A DNA stretch of 64,000 nt from Litomosoides sigmodontis (GCA_963070105.1 OY718804.1:5231317-5295316), one strand, 5' to 3'. Shown: positions 38,889-51,890, counted from the stretch's first letter. Translations and numbers: made by a program. The notes: generated by a model from the sequence alone, not told the origin.

Positions 38889-41716
38889 TTAAATAATTCT
38901 ATTTGCAGTACCGAACAATGAAAAAACAATTGCTCCGATACAACACTGAAAAGACGTAAAAATAAACACGAAAGCCCAAGTGCTGCCCGTTTCGTGTAAT
39001 ATATATCCAGCAAAGTACACTCCGATAAAACCGGTTATTGCGGAAAAAGCATTGAAAACACCTGAAAATGAAAAGATTTGAGATGCAAATTTCAAATCCT
39101 ACGAAATACAATGTTCTCCATGAACACATGAATTGGAAAAGAAAGATCACAAAATAAGATCAACATAACACACATCTCGTGTCTTGATAAGTCTTTACAT
39201 GCTTTAAACACTGATAAAATCAATTTCTCACATCTTTTGACTTTTTGACTTGCAGTCTTCTCCAAGAAATCTTGGCGGAAATTTTACTCAAATAACTTCA
39301 AACATTTAACGATTCAAAATTCAAACATTGATCTCCTAAACCCAGCAAATTTCTACGAACAATTTTAGAAACGCAAAATTACCAAAGACGGAGCCAGTAT
39401 GATTAGGAGCAAGATCACACGGATTTACCGAAACGCCACCATGATGAAATCCACGCGCTGCCATGGCTAATGTAAAAGTGAATAAAGCCGAGCTGAAACT
39501 CACGGACTGCGTTGAAATCAATAAGCATACTGCAATTGCACTTAGTGAGATGCCCTGAAACCATAGAAAATTAGCTTTTAAATTGGTAATATTAAGAAGA
39601 AAAGTTCGGAATTACGTATAAATAATATAAATAAATATTGAAAAAAGAGACCTCCATTAACTTCCTCGTTAGAGTAAGCGAATGTACATAGAGAAACAAC
39701 GTTGATGCGATAAATGGAGCAAAAAAGGCAGTTATGACAATAGCAAGTGAAGGTACTACATTATATACAACTCCTTTGGCATTAGGATATGTATCCGCAA
39801 AATAATACGGAAGCCAACTAAACAGTGTATAATAAGCGTTCGCACCACAATATTGCGCAACCGCTGCTGCCCTTAAAGTTGCTATGCGCAAAGATTTATA
39901 AAAATTTTTTATCCGAATTTTTTCAAAACTTTTCACAGTAACATAATATTAATAATAGAATAATGGTAAAGATTTAATCTTTGAATGAAACCTTTGTCAA
40001 TCTCAATTTCAGCCTTTAAAGTAAAGAAACCACACGAGTTTTCCCCTGTTTTTGGATAAAGCATTTATAAAAAAGGCATACCAAAATGATCGATGTTTCA
40101 AGAGCACGCTCCAAGGAACTGCATTTTCGGAGGAGCTACTAGAAAGTGATTTCCGCAAGCTATTAACTAAGGGCACTTTCATTTCGTCGCTTTTTGCGTC
40201 AGATTGGCTACGCGACGACGACATGAAGCGAAGCAATGCCCACCAAAGGAATGACGTGAACCCTAAAGCTTTAGATGTAAGAAAACTTTTTAAATGAATA
40301 ATAATATTAATGTAATTAAATGAAAGCAGTACAGCGTCACCGTAATAATTTAACCGAAAACAGTGGTGTACATACCTACGCAGTGAAATAGAGCACGCCA
40401 ACCGAAAGTTTCTAGTAATATTGAGCCGACGGCACCTGCTAACGCTGTCCTGAAATCCACGCAAGAAAAACATTGAGAATGTCTATCAAATGTAACTAAA
40501 CTTTTTATACTTAAATTTTGTGACAAATCGCTGAAAAAAATTTTTACCCAAGATGAGATCCAGCCAGACATATGCCTAATATGCGTCCTTTGTCAAATGA
40601 CGTCAGATGTCGAGAAATCAGCGAAGCCATCGACGGAAGATGGAAGGCTGAAAAATATGATGCAAGAAAGGCTTCCACGCTTTGGCAGATTCGAAATTAA
40701 TTCGAAGAAAATAATTAAGTGAATATGAAGTTTTCGAAACTTTGAATTGCATGTAATTTTCCGATCAATTACTTACCTTGTCCAATGCCTGTTGTAGAAC
40801 GAATAAGCATTATAAAAAGCATTGGATGGCTTGTAGCATATGAGAGGTCGAACAACAGAGGAGTAAAGAAAGTGAGTAAAGCCCATGAGAACGTACAGAT
40901 TCTCAATACCTTCTCGGCACCCACACGATCAGCTACTTGACCAGCAATTATTTGGGTACAAGCATAACCCCAGAAGAAAGAGGATAACACAGTGCCCTAA
41001 ACATAAGGTGTAAACATAATAAGGTGTAGACTTTTCCACGTACTTCAAGGAACATTGTTGCTGTAGTCAGAACATGAATGAATAATTTGAACAGCCACTG
41101 TTTTGCACTGTTGCAGCTAATATACTTTAGCTGTGCTTTCCAACTCATTAATTTTTACAACACATAATTATATAACAGCGCAACTATGAAAGTAAAGAGC
41201 ATGTTATGCACTGCGGGCTCCGTGCTGCTCTACCTCAGAGAAAATTAAAAGATGAAACAACGTACTGCATCATTTTTGTTCCATGAATATTCATGAGCAA
41301 TAACTGTAGCACACACTGGTAAAGCAACACGTGCCGCATACAACATACACGTGCCAAGAAACAAATTGACTGTCCATAGACGACATTCCTGTCTGAAACT
41401 CGAATGCCAATTTAGCACAGGTCCTGATGGCCTAAGATAGCCTCTTTCTCTAAGATGGCATCAGCCCCTTTCAAGTAAATTCATTCATAAAAGGCACAAG
41501 ATTTATTAGTAGAGGGTCTAGAAAGGCCCATGCAGAATCATGTTCGTCATGTAACGGATTCTTCGAGAGTGTTACAGGACCGATTGATGAAAAACCATTG
41601 CGGTATAATTGAAAGTGAAATAAATGATAAGAGAAAAACCAGTGGAAACCGAACCTGCTCCATAATTTATCACAATTGATAGGACGACTTTCGATATCTT
41701 GCTGCAACAACTTCAT
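38889..41716 (-). CDS. SLC17A9-type vesicular nucleotide transporter (major facilitator superfamily)
   Basis: SLC17A9 loads ATP into secretory vesicles or lysosomes using membrane potential. Exon 1 (41716-41655, MKLLQQDIESRP..) splices in phase 2 so that DKLWS-R joins QECRLWTVNLFLGTCML at 41392. Later exons give VLSSFFWGYACTQIIAGQVADRVG with the MFS motif A region (40990), SLISRHLTSFDKGRILG (40650), AGAVGSILLETFGWRALF (40440), NAVPWSVLLKHRSFW (40130), GANAYYTLFSWLPYYF (39850), HHGGVSVNPCDLAPNHTGSVFG (39420) and an end near GTANRII. The SWLPTYF- and DLAP-type segments and the WNK sequence before VLSSFFWGY point to SLC17A9 rather than the vesicular glutamate or phosphate branches. About 12 membrane segments are expected. 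Internal exon edges are approximate. Confidence 0.85.
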
Positions 41717-42530
41717 GTCGGCGGGCAGAACATAGTAGCCCGCCGTTCCCGAACAGTGCCGTTGCTTGCCTTTGTTGCTTGGCTGTTTAATTCATGTGGG
41801 GAAGACGTGAGTTGAAGTGGGACGAAATCGAAGCGTTAATATTTCCGCTTCTTCAGCACTAACGGAGTAACAGAGTGCTTTCTTCTGGAATCTTCTTCTA
41901 CGACAAAAAAACTATTATTAACACGTCCATGTTCCTCACGCGCACAATAATCTAATGCGAAGTGATGTATGGAAATTTACTCAGTAAAACAGCGAAACGA
42001 CAGATGCACTACGCTTCAACAGGTCTAATTCTTGAAGCAGTAGCTGTTCACTATTCGGTACCAATTACTGACCAGAACACACGTTCAATCACACTTTACC
42101 ACAAGCTTGAGTACGACCACGTACCAGCCATCTTCTCGCCTTCTTCTAGCACACTCTCCAAAATGTCCTACCACTCCCCGCTCCATCCCAATAAGCAGTA
42201 CTATTTCCTCCTTCACCAACCTATGAAAGCGAAATGACAAAAATCAAATTTTGATATCGAAAAGTGAGAGAGCTTAGGATGCGAGGAGGGAGAGAGGAAG
42301 AAGGTCTCTTGCAGTGAATCATTCCCTTTCAGCTTCATTCATCTACTTTCATCAACTTTGCAAAGTAACGGACACAATGGATAACCCTTTTAATTTCCCC
42401 ACATCGTAGTACAACCTTGGTCAGTCACATGAGATGAGCTGATCGGACGTGCTGCGACGACCTGATGGGACGTGCGATGATGCGATGAACTGATTAATTT
42501 ATTCCAAATGAGAGGAGTAATTTTGAGGTG

Positions 42531-42565
<35 letters not shown>

Positions 42566-43452
42566 AAGGGTTGTGTGGGAAGTATCTCTCTTCCTCTTCC
42601 GTCTCCTTTTCATTTGCATTAAACAATTACTTGTAATAATAACAACGGTGAACAGGCCGAAGAAGGAAGATGTCCCGTTGTTGAAGTACAGTTCTACTGC
42701 TTCTCCTCGTTCGCATCATAGAACAATTTACATAATCTTTGAAACGAAATTGCTTTTTCCGACTTGCAATGAAGTTTTGTGAAAGGAGGAGGAATGAAAT
42801 GAAACGAAATTACGGAGAAGATAGAAATTTTGAATTGGAGGAAGGCATTGATCGTTTGATGACTAAAAATTACTGAATGAATGATTTGGATGGAAAGCTT
42901 TCGACAAGTGAAAGGAAACACAGTTCGTTCCTTCGCTTCTTCTCATCTCATGCGACTACAATTCATCAATGGTTTCTGCAAAAGTGTGAGAAATTCGACT
43001 GGCTGAAACATTTAACAGAGTGAAGGGAAGTGAAGAAGGTGATAAGCATGATGACAACTTGTTGACGTGCGCAAGTGATTTGCATATTGATTGATTGCGG
43101 GATGTGTTGCCAACGGCCACCTACAGTGTTTATGGAAGTCTCTCTTCCCGCTCATTGAAAGTAATGCACTGCAAATTATAGAGGAAAATGAAAAGATTTA
43201 CATAGGCGAGCGCTCGACAATGACAGTTTTTAAGAAGTATAACGATAATGAGTGATCGATAAAATAACAATTTCTGTTATGAACTAATTCCTAGACTTTA
43301 ATTTATTAAATTTGCATAAAATGCAAATTTGTAAAAGGTAGTTGCTTGATTAAAATGATGGAAAATATTTACCTCATCATCATTTTTCATATAACTGTTA
43401 CGCAACTCAACAAAGGAGCAGTACGAGCAATCGCTGAGGTTCGCAGTTAGCG
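41717..43452. other. Divergent intergenic region with (GA)n
   Basis: About 1.7 kb separates the transporter (-) and kinase (+) starts. It contains a (GA)n tract at 42533-42562 and no supported gene. It probably holds both promoters. Confidence 0.55.
42533..42562. repeat. (GA)n microsatellite
   Basis: About fifteen GA dinucleotides without interruption lie in the shared upstream region of two divergent genes. GA tracts occur in animal promoters, but no further evidence of function is visible. Confidence 0.9.
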
Positions 43453-46177
43453 ATGGTCTTTGAATCGGCTACCACTCCAACTCAAACCCCGAGTGGTGCT
43501 CAGACACCCGTCAATGAACCTTCAGCATCACCTCAGACCACCAGATCAGCGTCAAGCTCAAGATCAGTGAGACGACAGAGACAATGTAAAATTCTTCCTT
43601 AGTTTCACAACTCAATTTGAACCAGCGAAATGGGGAAAAAAACATGAGCTATTTAATCGCCTACAAGATAAGCAAAGATTTTTTTCAGCAAAGAAGCTAA
43701 TCATTCATGGAAGGTCACCGAGAAGTAGCAGAAGTAAATTTCGTTGAGCGTTCCGTAATTGACTTCTTCCTCACTCCAAAAAAACTTCGAACGAATCGCA
43801 ACATTAAATGAAGATTGTTTATTGTGATAATTAAATCTGATCGATCCAACGCAGTGCCATTTGAATGTTACGGTAAAGTTTCAGGACAACGGTCGATACT
43901 GCAATCGAAATCCTCAGTGTCAACGCGATCAGTGGTTTCTCAGGTACTTTTCGTCTCGACAAATAATGGTTGTGAGCATCTTTTAAATAATCTAATAGTC
44001 ACTAAGAGGAAATCAAGAAAATTTCCACGAACTATCGAAATCATATTAGTTATGAAAAATTGAAAATTCAGTTAGCAGTTATTTTCCATATATTTTCTTC
44101 ATCCACTACTCATTTCTAAATTTCACGTTTTTAAGTATCTTCCCGAAACAGCAACGACCGATGCAGTACCTTCACAATCGTTACTCAATGAGGAACTTAT
44201 TCATGTCAGCTATATTTTCTAAAGTGGAAAATGTTTTTTTTGAATGAATGATTGAATGTAAATGTAATTTGCTGCAAAAAATTTTAAGCCTTCTTCTCCT
44301 TCTTCAGATAACGCCCGAAGCGGCCGGTGGAGCAGCTAAACAGGTAGAAGATGAAGCATTCTATCATGGTTTCATGTCTAATGATGAATGCAAACCATTG
44401 CTTACAAATCCAGGCGATTTTCTAATACGACGGGCAGAAGTTGACAGTGAAATGCAATACGTCATCACTGTTCTTCCCGAAAATTCAAATGAACTTGCAA
44501 ACTTTATCATCAAAAAAACTCATACTGTGAGCAATTGGACTCATCCAACTCACATCAATCAGAACAAAAAAAAAATTAAACTTTAAGATTAATACTCTAA
44601 AGAGTGAATCTTCTTATTAGACCCAAAAAAGAAGTATCCAGTCACTTAAAACCGTAAAGCTTTAAGACCATTTTCACGTTTGTACGTTAAGTCATTTGTA
44701 GAGTCATCTATATTACGTATACACATACGCGTTTGAGACAATCTCCGATCTCATTGCCTATCACAGTCGTACGAAGAAGCCACTTAATAATCAAAATATA
44801 TGCATTGTGAAAGGAATTGGAAGGAGTGATTGGGAATTTACTCATGAACAGGTTATCATTAACTAAAACTTAGTGTTCGTAAGCTGGAGAGATTTCCGGA
44901 TATAGTCTATTAGTACATGATGAGCTTCTTGAAGGTGTTTTCGTTCATTCCTCGGATTTTGTTTATGTCCAGTTTGGCGCATTCCCTTCTGTTTCTTATT
45001 TCTTTCTCTCAAATCTTCATTCTTGCTTGAAAAATTTTTAGATTGAACGAAACAAAAAATTGGGTGAAGGAGCTTTCGGTGAAGTTTGGGAAGGAACGTT
45101 AAATCTCGGAGTATTTCGAGGCTCTGTACCGGTGGCAGTCAAAATACTTCACTCAGGAAATGTTAGCACAGATGAAAGAATTAAATTTCTTCGTGAAGCA
45201 AATTTAATGCTTAAACTAAGTCATCCTAACGTCATTAAATTTTACGGCGTAGCGACATTGAAGGATCCAATAATGATCGTGATGGAATTTGCCAGTGGTG
45301 GATCACTACTTGCTCGAGTACAAAATACCAAACGACCGGTGAAATCTTTTTATGTTTACTTTCCAAGTTTATAAATTTTCATCAGTAAACGACTGTTTAA
45401 TATTATATCGAACTTCCTGTTAGCAATTCAATTCTTATAGCCTAACAATACCGATAAGATACGATATTGTGCTGGGGCGGCTTCTGGTTTAGCATATCTC
45501 GAAACAGTACAGATTATCCATCGAGATGTTGCTGCACGAAATTGTTTGCTGGATGCAGATGATGAAGTTAAACTGAGCGATTTTGGATTATCATTGCTTG
45601 GAATCGAACATTGCGAAAGGAGCATGAAGAATGTACCGATTCGGTGGGAATGCCATTGAAATTTTCTGCGCAAAAAACCGACAAAGTTGGAAGCACAACT
45701 GAACTCCCTGCTGAACGATATATTCGGCATCAATTAATTCATTCGTTTTGAGGTGGTTATCCCCAGAAACACTGAAATACGGGCGTTTCTCATCAAAAAC
45801 CGATGTTTGGAGTTTCGGTATAACCGTTTGGGAAATATATTCGGGTGGTCAAGAACCGTATGCAGAAATTAAGGATAACAAGGAATTGCGACGGGGAGTT
45901 ATAGAACAGCGGGTTGAATCATTAAATTTAATTGATCCAACATTCGCATTGATCTAACTTTAGTTCTCGATCGCTAAATTTTTATTAATTCCAGGTGAAG
46001 ATAAGCAGCCCCCCCGGCATGCCACCGATCATGCAACAAATAATGTTTGGCTGTTTAGCATATGATCCAAAAAACCGCCCGACATTTCAAGAATTAAATA
46101 TGAAGCTATCAACCATCCGATCCAATATTTCTTATCTCACGCTATCATCCAAAATTAAAGGACTATTTCACTTTTAA
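43453..46177 (+). CDS. SH2-domain non-receptor tyrosine kinase, Fer/Fes-like short nematode type
   Basis: A Ser/Thr/Pro-rich N-terminus (MVFESATTPTQ.., first exon to about 43585) precedes an SH2 domain encoded near 44309-44530 (FYHGFMSNDECK.., GDFLIRRAE with the phosphotyrosine-binding Arg) and 44701-44851 (SHLYYVYTYAFETISDLIAYH). The kinase follows: glycine loop LGEGAFGEVWEG, VAVKIL with the catalytic Lys, HRDVAARN loop, SDFGLS, activation-loop end VPIRWLSPE, DVWSFGITVWE, and an end near IRSNI in the last exon (45995-46177). All catalytic residues are present, so it should be active. There is no F-BAR or SH3 part, as in the expanded short SH2-kinase group of nematodes. The small exons between 43585 and 44207 are uncertain: a direct join at 43870 would create a stop. 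Confidence 0.87.
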
Positions 46178-46561
46178 GATCCTTATAAGAAATTGAGTAC
46201 TAAATATACATTTGTTGCAAAGACGTCTAGCAATTTTTTATATCTTCCTAAATTCTTTCGGCTAAATTTTTTTCAAATTGCTTTTTTTACTTTCAGTAAT
46301 TCGGGGAAGTCTATTGTTCCTACTTCTCATATTTCTTTCCCAATGATCCGAGGACTAAAAAATTACTATGCTGTCCAGTATTGGGTGAAGTGAATGCTCA
46401 CATTTTAATGGTACTTTCTTAAATTAGTGGAAAACCTACATAAAAATTAATGCTGCCGTTTTGCAAAAGCTCATGTAAATCCTTTATAAGAATAACTTTA
46501 TTCGTATCTGCAAAAATTCCGAACAACGAATATTCAACAATAACATATACTTCTACATTCT
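46178..46561. other. Gap between convergent kinase and RPS3 genes
   Basis: The 3' ends of the kinase (+) and RPS3 (-) face each other here. No gene was seen. Confidence 0.6.
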
Positions 46562-48379
46562 TTAATAAGGAGCTATTTGCGGTATTTGACCTGGCATTGG
46601 TTGCAACAAATCCTTCTTTTCTTGTTTGTGTTCCGATTCTGGGTACAGTGGATTCGGTGCCTCATTCGGTTCATGGATGTGAATCTGGTCAGGCAAAGCA
46701 ACACGCGGTCCCATATTTCCTTTAGGATCGTGTGGCAGCATTATTTTCACTTTGATGCCCAAAACACCTATAGTAAACCACATTAACGCTATATGATTAA
46801 TTAAACGATATTCCAATACTAACTAGATAAAGTTTGATTAAATACCACCTGATCTAATGTTTCTTTCACACCAATTACCACTTATGACAACAAAAATGTA
46901 AACGTTACTCTGCAATTAATAAAACAAAATCGATTGCTAAGGGAATTTATGAGTAATTTAAAAGTGCTAAAAATCAAAAACTGCACACCTTGACGAAGTT
47001 GAACGTGACGTACTGCCTGCTGGATGTAGTCGTTTACTGGTTGACCGGAATGGATCATTAATCCATCAACAAATTTCATCGACTTCGCACGCTGGCCACG
47101 CAATTTTCCGGATACAATTACCTACGAAAACAATATAATAATTTAAAAATATTTATACCAAAACGCAATCCAATATTAGAATGTTTAGAAATTAAGCTCC
47201 TTGTCATCAAGTTAGAAAAGAGCTCAGATAGTACGCAGAATCATGGCATACTCCAACGGAGATGCTAACATAAGAGGTGTCAGATGTACAATACATCATA
47301 GCTCTCACATGGACAATATTTCCTTATCTGGAACTTGAACCTCAATAGTTCGCACCAAATAGCTACACCACTATGCCATTTAGTTAATGAGAGAGAGTCT
47401 ATGGAAAGGCTCTTTAAAAACGTGCAACAGTTCCGTATAATAAAATAATACTCATCCACCTCGATTACGCTACTTCCACTTAATACAGGCGAAATACAAC
47501 TTACTTCACATCCTTGTGCATTGGATTCCATGATAAAACGCAGCACACCGTAACAAGCGCGACGAACAGCTAAACCACCAACCAACTTGTAACGTAATGA
47601 TTCACACTGAGCTACAGCGCACAGACCACGATTTGTAACCTTTTCCGCGTAAAGCTGTAATATATACAAAATAACGCTCCACTTTAACAATCTCAATACC
47701 TCAAAACTTGCACAACGGATCATATATATATTGGGAAAAGATGTTGGTGGTATGATCAACGTATGTCGTTATATCTAATTCCAGCACTCATTTACTTATT
47801 CTCTTTAAAACTATCGAAACCAAACTCAAGCAGCAAAATAAAATGTCTTATTATTCAGTGAACTACAACGGGCTCCTAATATCAACTTCAAATTGCAGTA
47901 TACTTCGACTGTTCCATCAGCAAATCCAAATCGTTTCTGTACAACCGATGTCAATTCACGAATCCGACGTCCACGCTCCCCCAACACACTTTGTGTTCGT
48001 GTTGCCAAAATGATTATCTGCAAGAAGACACATATATAGCCTCAGGAATTCAATTTAATGACACTTTGGTCCAGGAAAGCGCAAGTTTTCTTCCAGAAAA
48101 GGAGTAATAATAAATGCCAAACTCACTATTTCGACAATAAGGAAATCCACTACATCCTTCAAAAGTCTTCTCCTTTAAGTAGTCCTTCAAGACAAGCAAC
48201 TTTTAAAGCAGAGTCCAACAAAAAATACCAACCTCAGCACGTGCTGGTGTTCGCCGCACTTCAACACCAGAATAACCATCCTCAGCAAGCTCCTTCATAA
48301 GAAAATTATTTAATTCAGCTTTAAAAATACCATCCTGTACCGCCTTCCGTTTCTTTGACATCTGTTGTGTCGTAGTCAT
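46562..48379 (-). CDS. rps-3: 40S ribosomal protein S3 (uS3)
   Basis: This is a structural protein of the small subunit at the mRNA entry channel. Exons near 48379-48240 ([34 protein letters not shown]), 48020-47890 ([21 protein letters not shown] domain), 47655-47515 ([16 protein letters not shown].., [14 protein letters not shown]), 47123-46990 ([20 protein letters not shown]) and 46770-46562 ([13 protein letters not shown]) follow the human protein without gaps; I read about 245 residues. The C-terminal tail is diverged, as usual. An in-frame upstream ATG at 48553 exists, but the conserved start is at 48379. One intron (47126-47514) holds a tRNA-like element. Confidence 0.96.
47322..47390 (-). 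ncRNA. Possible tRNA-derived element (SINE-like) in an RPS3 intron
   Basis: On the minus strand TGGCATAGTGG (47378-47368) resembles a polymerase III A box, and GGTTCAAGTTCC (47341-47330) resembles a B box. Spacing of about 37 bases is shorter than in a normal tRNA, and no full cloverleaf could be folded by eye. It may be a decayed SINE or chance. It lies in the same orientation as RPS3. Confidence 0.25.
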
Positions 48380-48526
48380 TATTGACTGATTTCTCTCGTA
48401 CTTACAATACCTAATATAGCAACCTCCAAAATTATCTGAAATTATAATTATTGCAAAAATTCCGGAATATAGCTTACGTAATATACGCCTTTCATATGTA
48501 GAATCCGATTGTTTCAACCTACCATT

Positions 48527-48769
48527 ATGAAACTTTTGAAATTCAAAAGACATTTTGAAGAAAAGAACGAAACTAGAATACCGAATGTACTCTGTAGTCT
48601 TGTAAAAGCTGTGATTGCAGAGAGCTCTAAAGTTCTGGTAATGGAAAATGTAACGCCTCCAACATATATAGTAGAGGTGTCGTACATGGATGCGGGCCTA
48701 CCTTATAGCGAAATCAAAAGCAAAAAATCGATAACAAATGCAATAGCGGAAATGTCAATGTATGGATGA
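48527..48769 (+). CDS. Possible small protein divergent from RPS3
   Basis: An 81-codon frame from an ATG ([14 protein letters not shown]..) has fairly even amino-acid use, with segments such as [15 protein letters not shown]. It starts about 150 bases from the RPS3 start on the opposite strand, so it could share a bidirectional promoter. No family is recognised and no intron context was found. Confidence 0.2.
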   Translation: MKLLKFKRHFEEKNETRIPNVLCSLVKAVIAESSKVLVMENVTPPTYIVEVSYMDAGLPYSEIKSKKSITNAIAEMSMYG

Positions 48770-48949
48770 AAGGTTATAACCTGACGAGAACAAAGGTATT
48801 CTATTCGACGTCAAAGGCTGACTTCAAGCGGAAGCTACATACGTGATAACATTCTTTTGGCTCATCGCTACTAGATATCAGTAACCTCCACCTATCACCA
48901 ACCCTAACTCTTGCTCGTAAGCAAAACATGCCTGGATACTCAAGACGCA

Positions 48950-49452
48950 CGTCAAATCCTAACAAGTTCATTGTTCAGTGACGGCCGCGGTCCGTTGAAT
49001 TTGTGCAGCCTGTTCGATACCACAGTTAATTTTGCTGAACTTTTCCCTCATTGCTTGCTACTAACTCTCTGCTCACCACTGCGTTGTCTGCTCACGATTT
49101 AATAAAACGAATGTGCACGGGTTCCTTAACTGATGCAGAGCTGTCTGAGTTCTCTTCGTTCGTAACGCTATGCTTTTTGTCATATGCGTCTAATGCTCTA
49201 TACTGTAGAAAATGTGAGTTGCAGTTAAATCCTGATGCTCTTGGATGCTCAATTAGTTTCGAGGGTGGAGGCCGGAAAGTTGGGGTAGAGGGTTAAGGAT
49301 GGAAGTGCCTGTTGGACCGCTGCTGTGCCTTTCAGTTAAAAAGTTTGGTCGAACTCCTTTCAAACTGTGAAGTTATTCTCGAAGTTGAGCTGTTGAAAGG
49401 GCATATGCTTAAGTTGCTAAATGAAGGGCCTTTTAGCAATATTATTTGTTAA
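48950..49452 (+). pseudogene. Broken coding-like relic, possibly from a mobile element
   Basis: This segment is richer in G+C than its surroundings and reads as protein in pieces. One frame covers about 48952-49040 (SLFSDGRGPLNLC). A second frame then runs from about 49040 to 49296 (LTDAELSEFSSFV, YCRKCELQLNPD). After a single TAA the same frame continues to 49452 (LKSLVELLSNCEVILEVELL, coiled-coil-like). So it has one frame change and one internal stop. Such Cys-containing then coiled-coil stretches occur in retroelement and gene-family relics, but I cannot name the source. Confidence 0.35.
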
Positions 49453-50006
49453 CTTACGTTGCTCTAGTAGACTTGTCATCTGAATTGAAAGTGAATTTTA
49501 CTTGGGGAATATGCAAAATGAGTATTTTACTTTTGCAGGCGCTATTTCTATTTTGGTAAGTGTGGATGAACAAAATATTGTCGGAATTAATTACTGTTTG
49601 AAATTCCATTTCATTAAAAAAAAATGAGCAGAAATAATGTTTGCACACGCATCTTTATAGTAATATTTCTATTTGCGACCTCACACAGTAATCTTTCGCT
49701 ACCGAATCCTAATCGCATGTTTATGATTCAGTGAACTTCTTCAATTTAGGATTCCCGTATTTCAACTTGTGGAGTGTGAGCTGGAATTTGTTTCATTTTC
49801 ACCTATACAAATTTGATGTGTCCGATAACAGTTCGAAAAGATTTGTTGGATAAAAATTTTACCAAACGAAAATTAATCTACTTTATATAGAACCTTGGTG
49901 GTCCTTCATTTTAATCTTAATTCAACAAACTAATTAGGTGAATAAATGATGGCCTAAAATGTTTTTTTTATAATTTAGGCACTAATTTAATTAATAGCAA
50001 AATTCA

Positions 50007-50631
50007 TTAATTCCACCAGCAACACTTCAGTAACGCAAAACATATATGAAAAGAGAATGTGAAGAAAGAGGAATTGTACAGCACCATATCGACGTAATCA
50101 ACTGATTGCCGATCTTCATATTCTACATGTCCGTATAATTTCACCACCCAATAAAATCCTGAAATTTGAAATTAAGTTGAAAATTTGTTCTGAAATTTAT
50201 CGGTCTGCGAAAAATTCATGTTTGATATAATGACTTTCAACACATACAATCACATGACATCCTTGAAAGTATCGCAGCCTAAATGTCTTGAAAAAGTTTT
50301 AGTACAGCAAAGTCGGAAATGTAATGATATGTTTCAGGAGGTGAAATGACGAATAATTAAATTGAATTCAGACTTTTACGCTTAGATGTCAATCAATTCA
50401 CTGAAATGTGCAACTTCTAGCAAATAATTTTTGAAAAATTTGCAGTTTCTTACCAACTAGTCCAACAAGCAGAACAAAGAATGCGACCAGTAAATAGGTA
50501 GCACAGCCTATAAAACGAATAATCTGACAACGCCACTTGCTCCTGTCGATTTTTGTTGCTGCATAGGTACAGAAGAAAATTACACTTAGGAGGAGCTGCG
50601 CCAATCCTAGAATTAAGCCAAGTGCAATCAT
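50007..50631 (-). CDS. Unrecognised small multi-pass membrane protein
   Basis: Two exons (50631-50454 and 50158-50007) join in phase 1 to give 109 residues. Two long hydrophobic segments are in exon 1 (MIALGLILGLAQLLLSVIFF and FIGCATYLLVAFFVLLVGLVG). A polar loop follows (YGHVEYEDRQSVDYVDM), then a third hydrophobic region rich in Phe and Cys (FFTFSFHICFALLKCCWW) at the C-terminus. The frame upstream of the ATG is closed by TGA unless another exon exists. It may be a nematode-specific protein; no family is recognised. Confidence 0.55.
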
Positions 50632-51890
50632 TGGTAAAGAATTTGAATAATTGTCAAGGAGTGTTAGGATATGTTGAAAAGTTCTCAAATTTCATCCCTT
50701 TGCTTATTAGTGAAGATATCATGGCTTTCTCAGGTGTTCCTTCTCACGGACCTTCTTGTGCAAGACCTACTTTCTAAGTTGTTCTCCTATGCATGCTAGA
50801 ATATTTGCATAAACAATTTTAACATTTCATTTGTGCCTTTAATGTGTTGCTCGAAATCCGAAATTGAAATACGTTAGGAATGAGGGATGTAATATAGTTG
50901 TGTATTTTAGTTGTCTTCACAACACGGATCAGAACAAATGTTTGTTTGCTTTTCAAAAGCTTGAGGCATTCATCTTAAACTTCAACAAACGTAACAGTAC
51001 AAGGTGATTGATTACAGTGGGAAGAGTTTTTTTTTAAACCAAATAGGAGGTGCTAAATTGAAAATAAAGTGTTTTTTCCTTATATGATTTATTATCAATT
51101 CTTTCGTTAAATATGATTGCAGAAAGGCCTTCATGTGGCATGTTAACTTTGACCAATAGCCACTATTAATTCAGCTATCCCAATCTTCTAACTTTCTCAC
51201 GACAAATTAGCATTCACCTCAACTCAATGCTTTTAGCTTACATTACTACCTATCATTATTTTTAATTGTGGTGTGAGTCGTAACTCTAGTGATATCCCTG
51301 ATATCAATCAAATCAAATAGCGAACACACTTATTACCGATTTTGATACTCACAATGCTTAAATTAAAGCAGTGGTAGGGGTAGAAATTGCAATTTGCAAT
51401 GACTTTGAAACTAGACGAAAGTAACAGTAAGGCATTGAAAGTTGAGAGTTAATTAGAAGGATGTGCTCCACTAATTTCTAATTTAAAATTCTAAGCAAGA
51501 AATCTTGAAATCCTAACTGAAATTCCTGGTAGGATTATTCCGAAGACGGACTTCACTTCAACATACTGCCTCTTTCTTGTTGATTAATTGAAAGTAAAAT
51601 TTTACTGACTGAAAGATCCAGCAAAATTGCTTTCCAAAAATTAACAGAAGAAAAACTTCAAAGAAGCGAACCGTAAAGAAGTAGGACATTTTTTATTGTG
51701 TGTGCACTTTGATGACGTGACTCATATCCGTAAACGGATAAATTACGTGAGAGCGCAATGTATAACGCGTATATGCTACATATACAACTAATTATCGCAA
51801 TCGTCAATTGTCTTTTATTTACTGAAAACAATTAGGCTTGCACTGATGGAGGAGAGAATTCATCCGAAGATTTGTTATAAGTTATTTGAG

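Larger units (their letters stand above)
48380..50006. other. Region between RPS3 and the small membrane-protein gene
   Basis: It contains a weak 81-codon plus-strand frame (48527-48769) and the coding-like relic at 48950-49452, both listed. The rest is AT-rich with no gene. Confidence 0.45.

Noticed and set aside
41962..42237. 91-codon plus-strand frame upstream of the kinase
   Set aside because: Random composition, no splice context and no recognisable motif.
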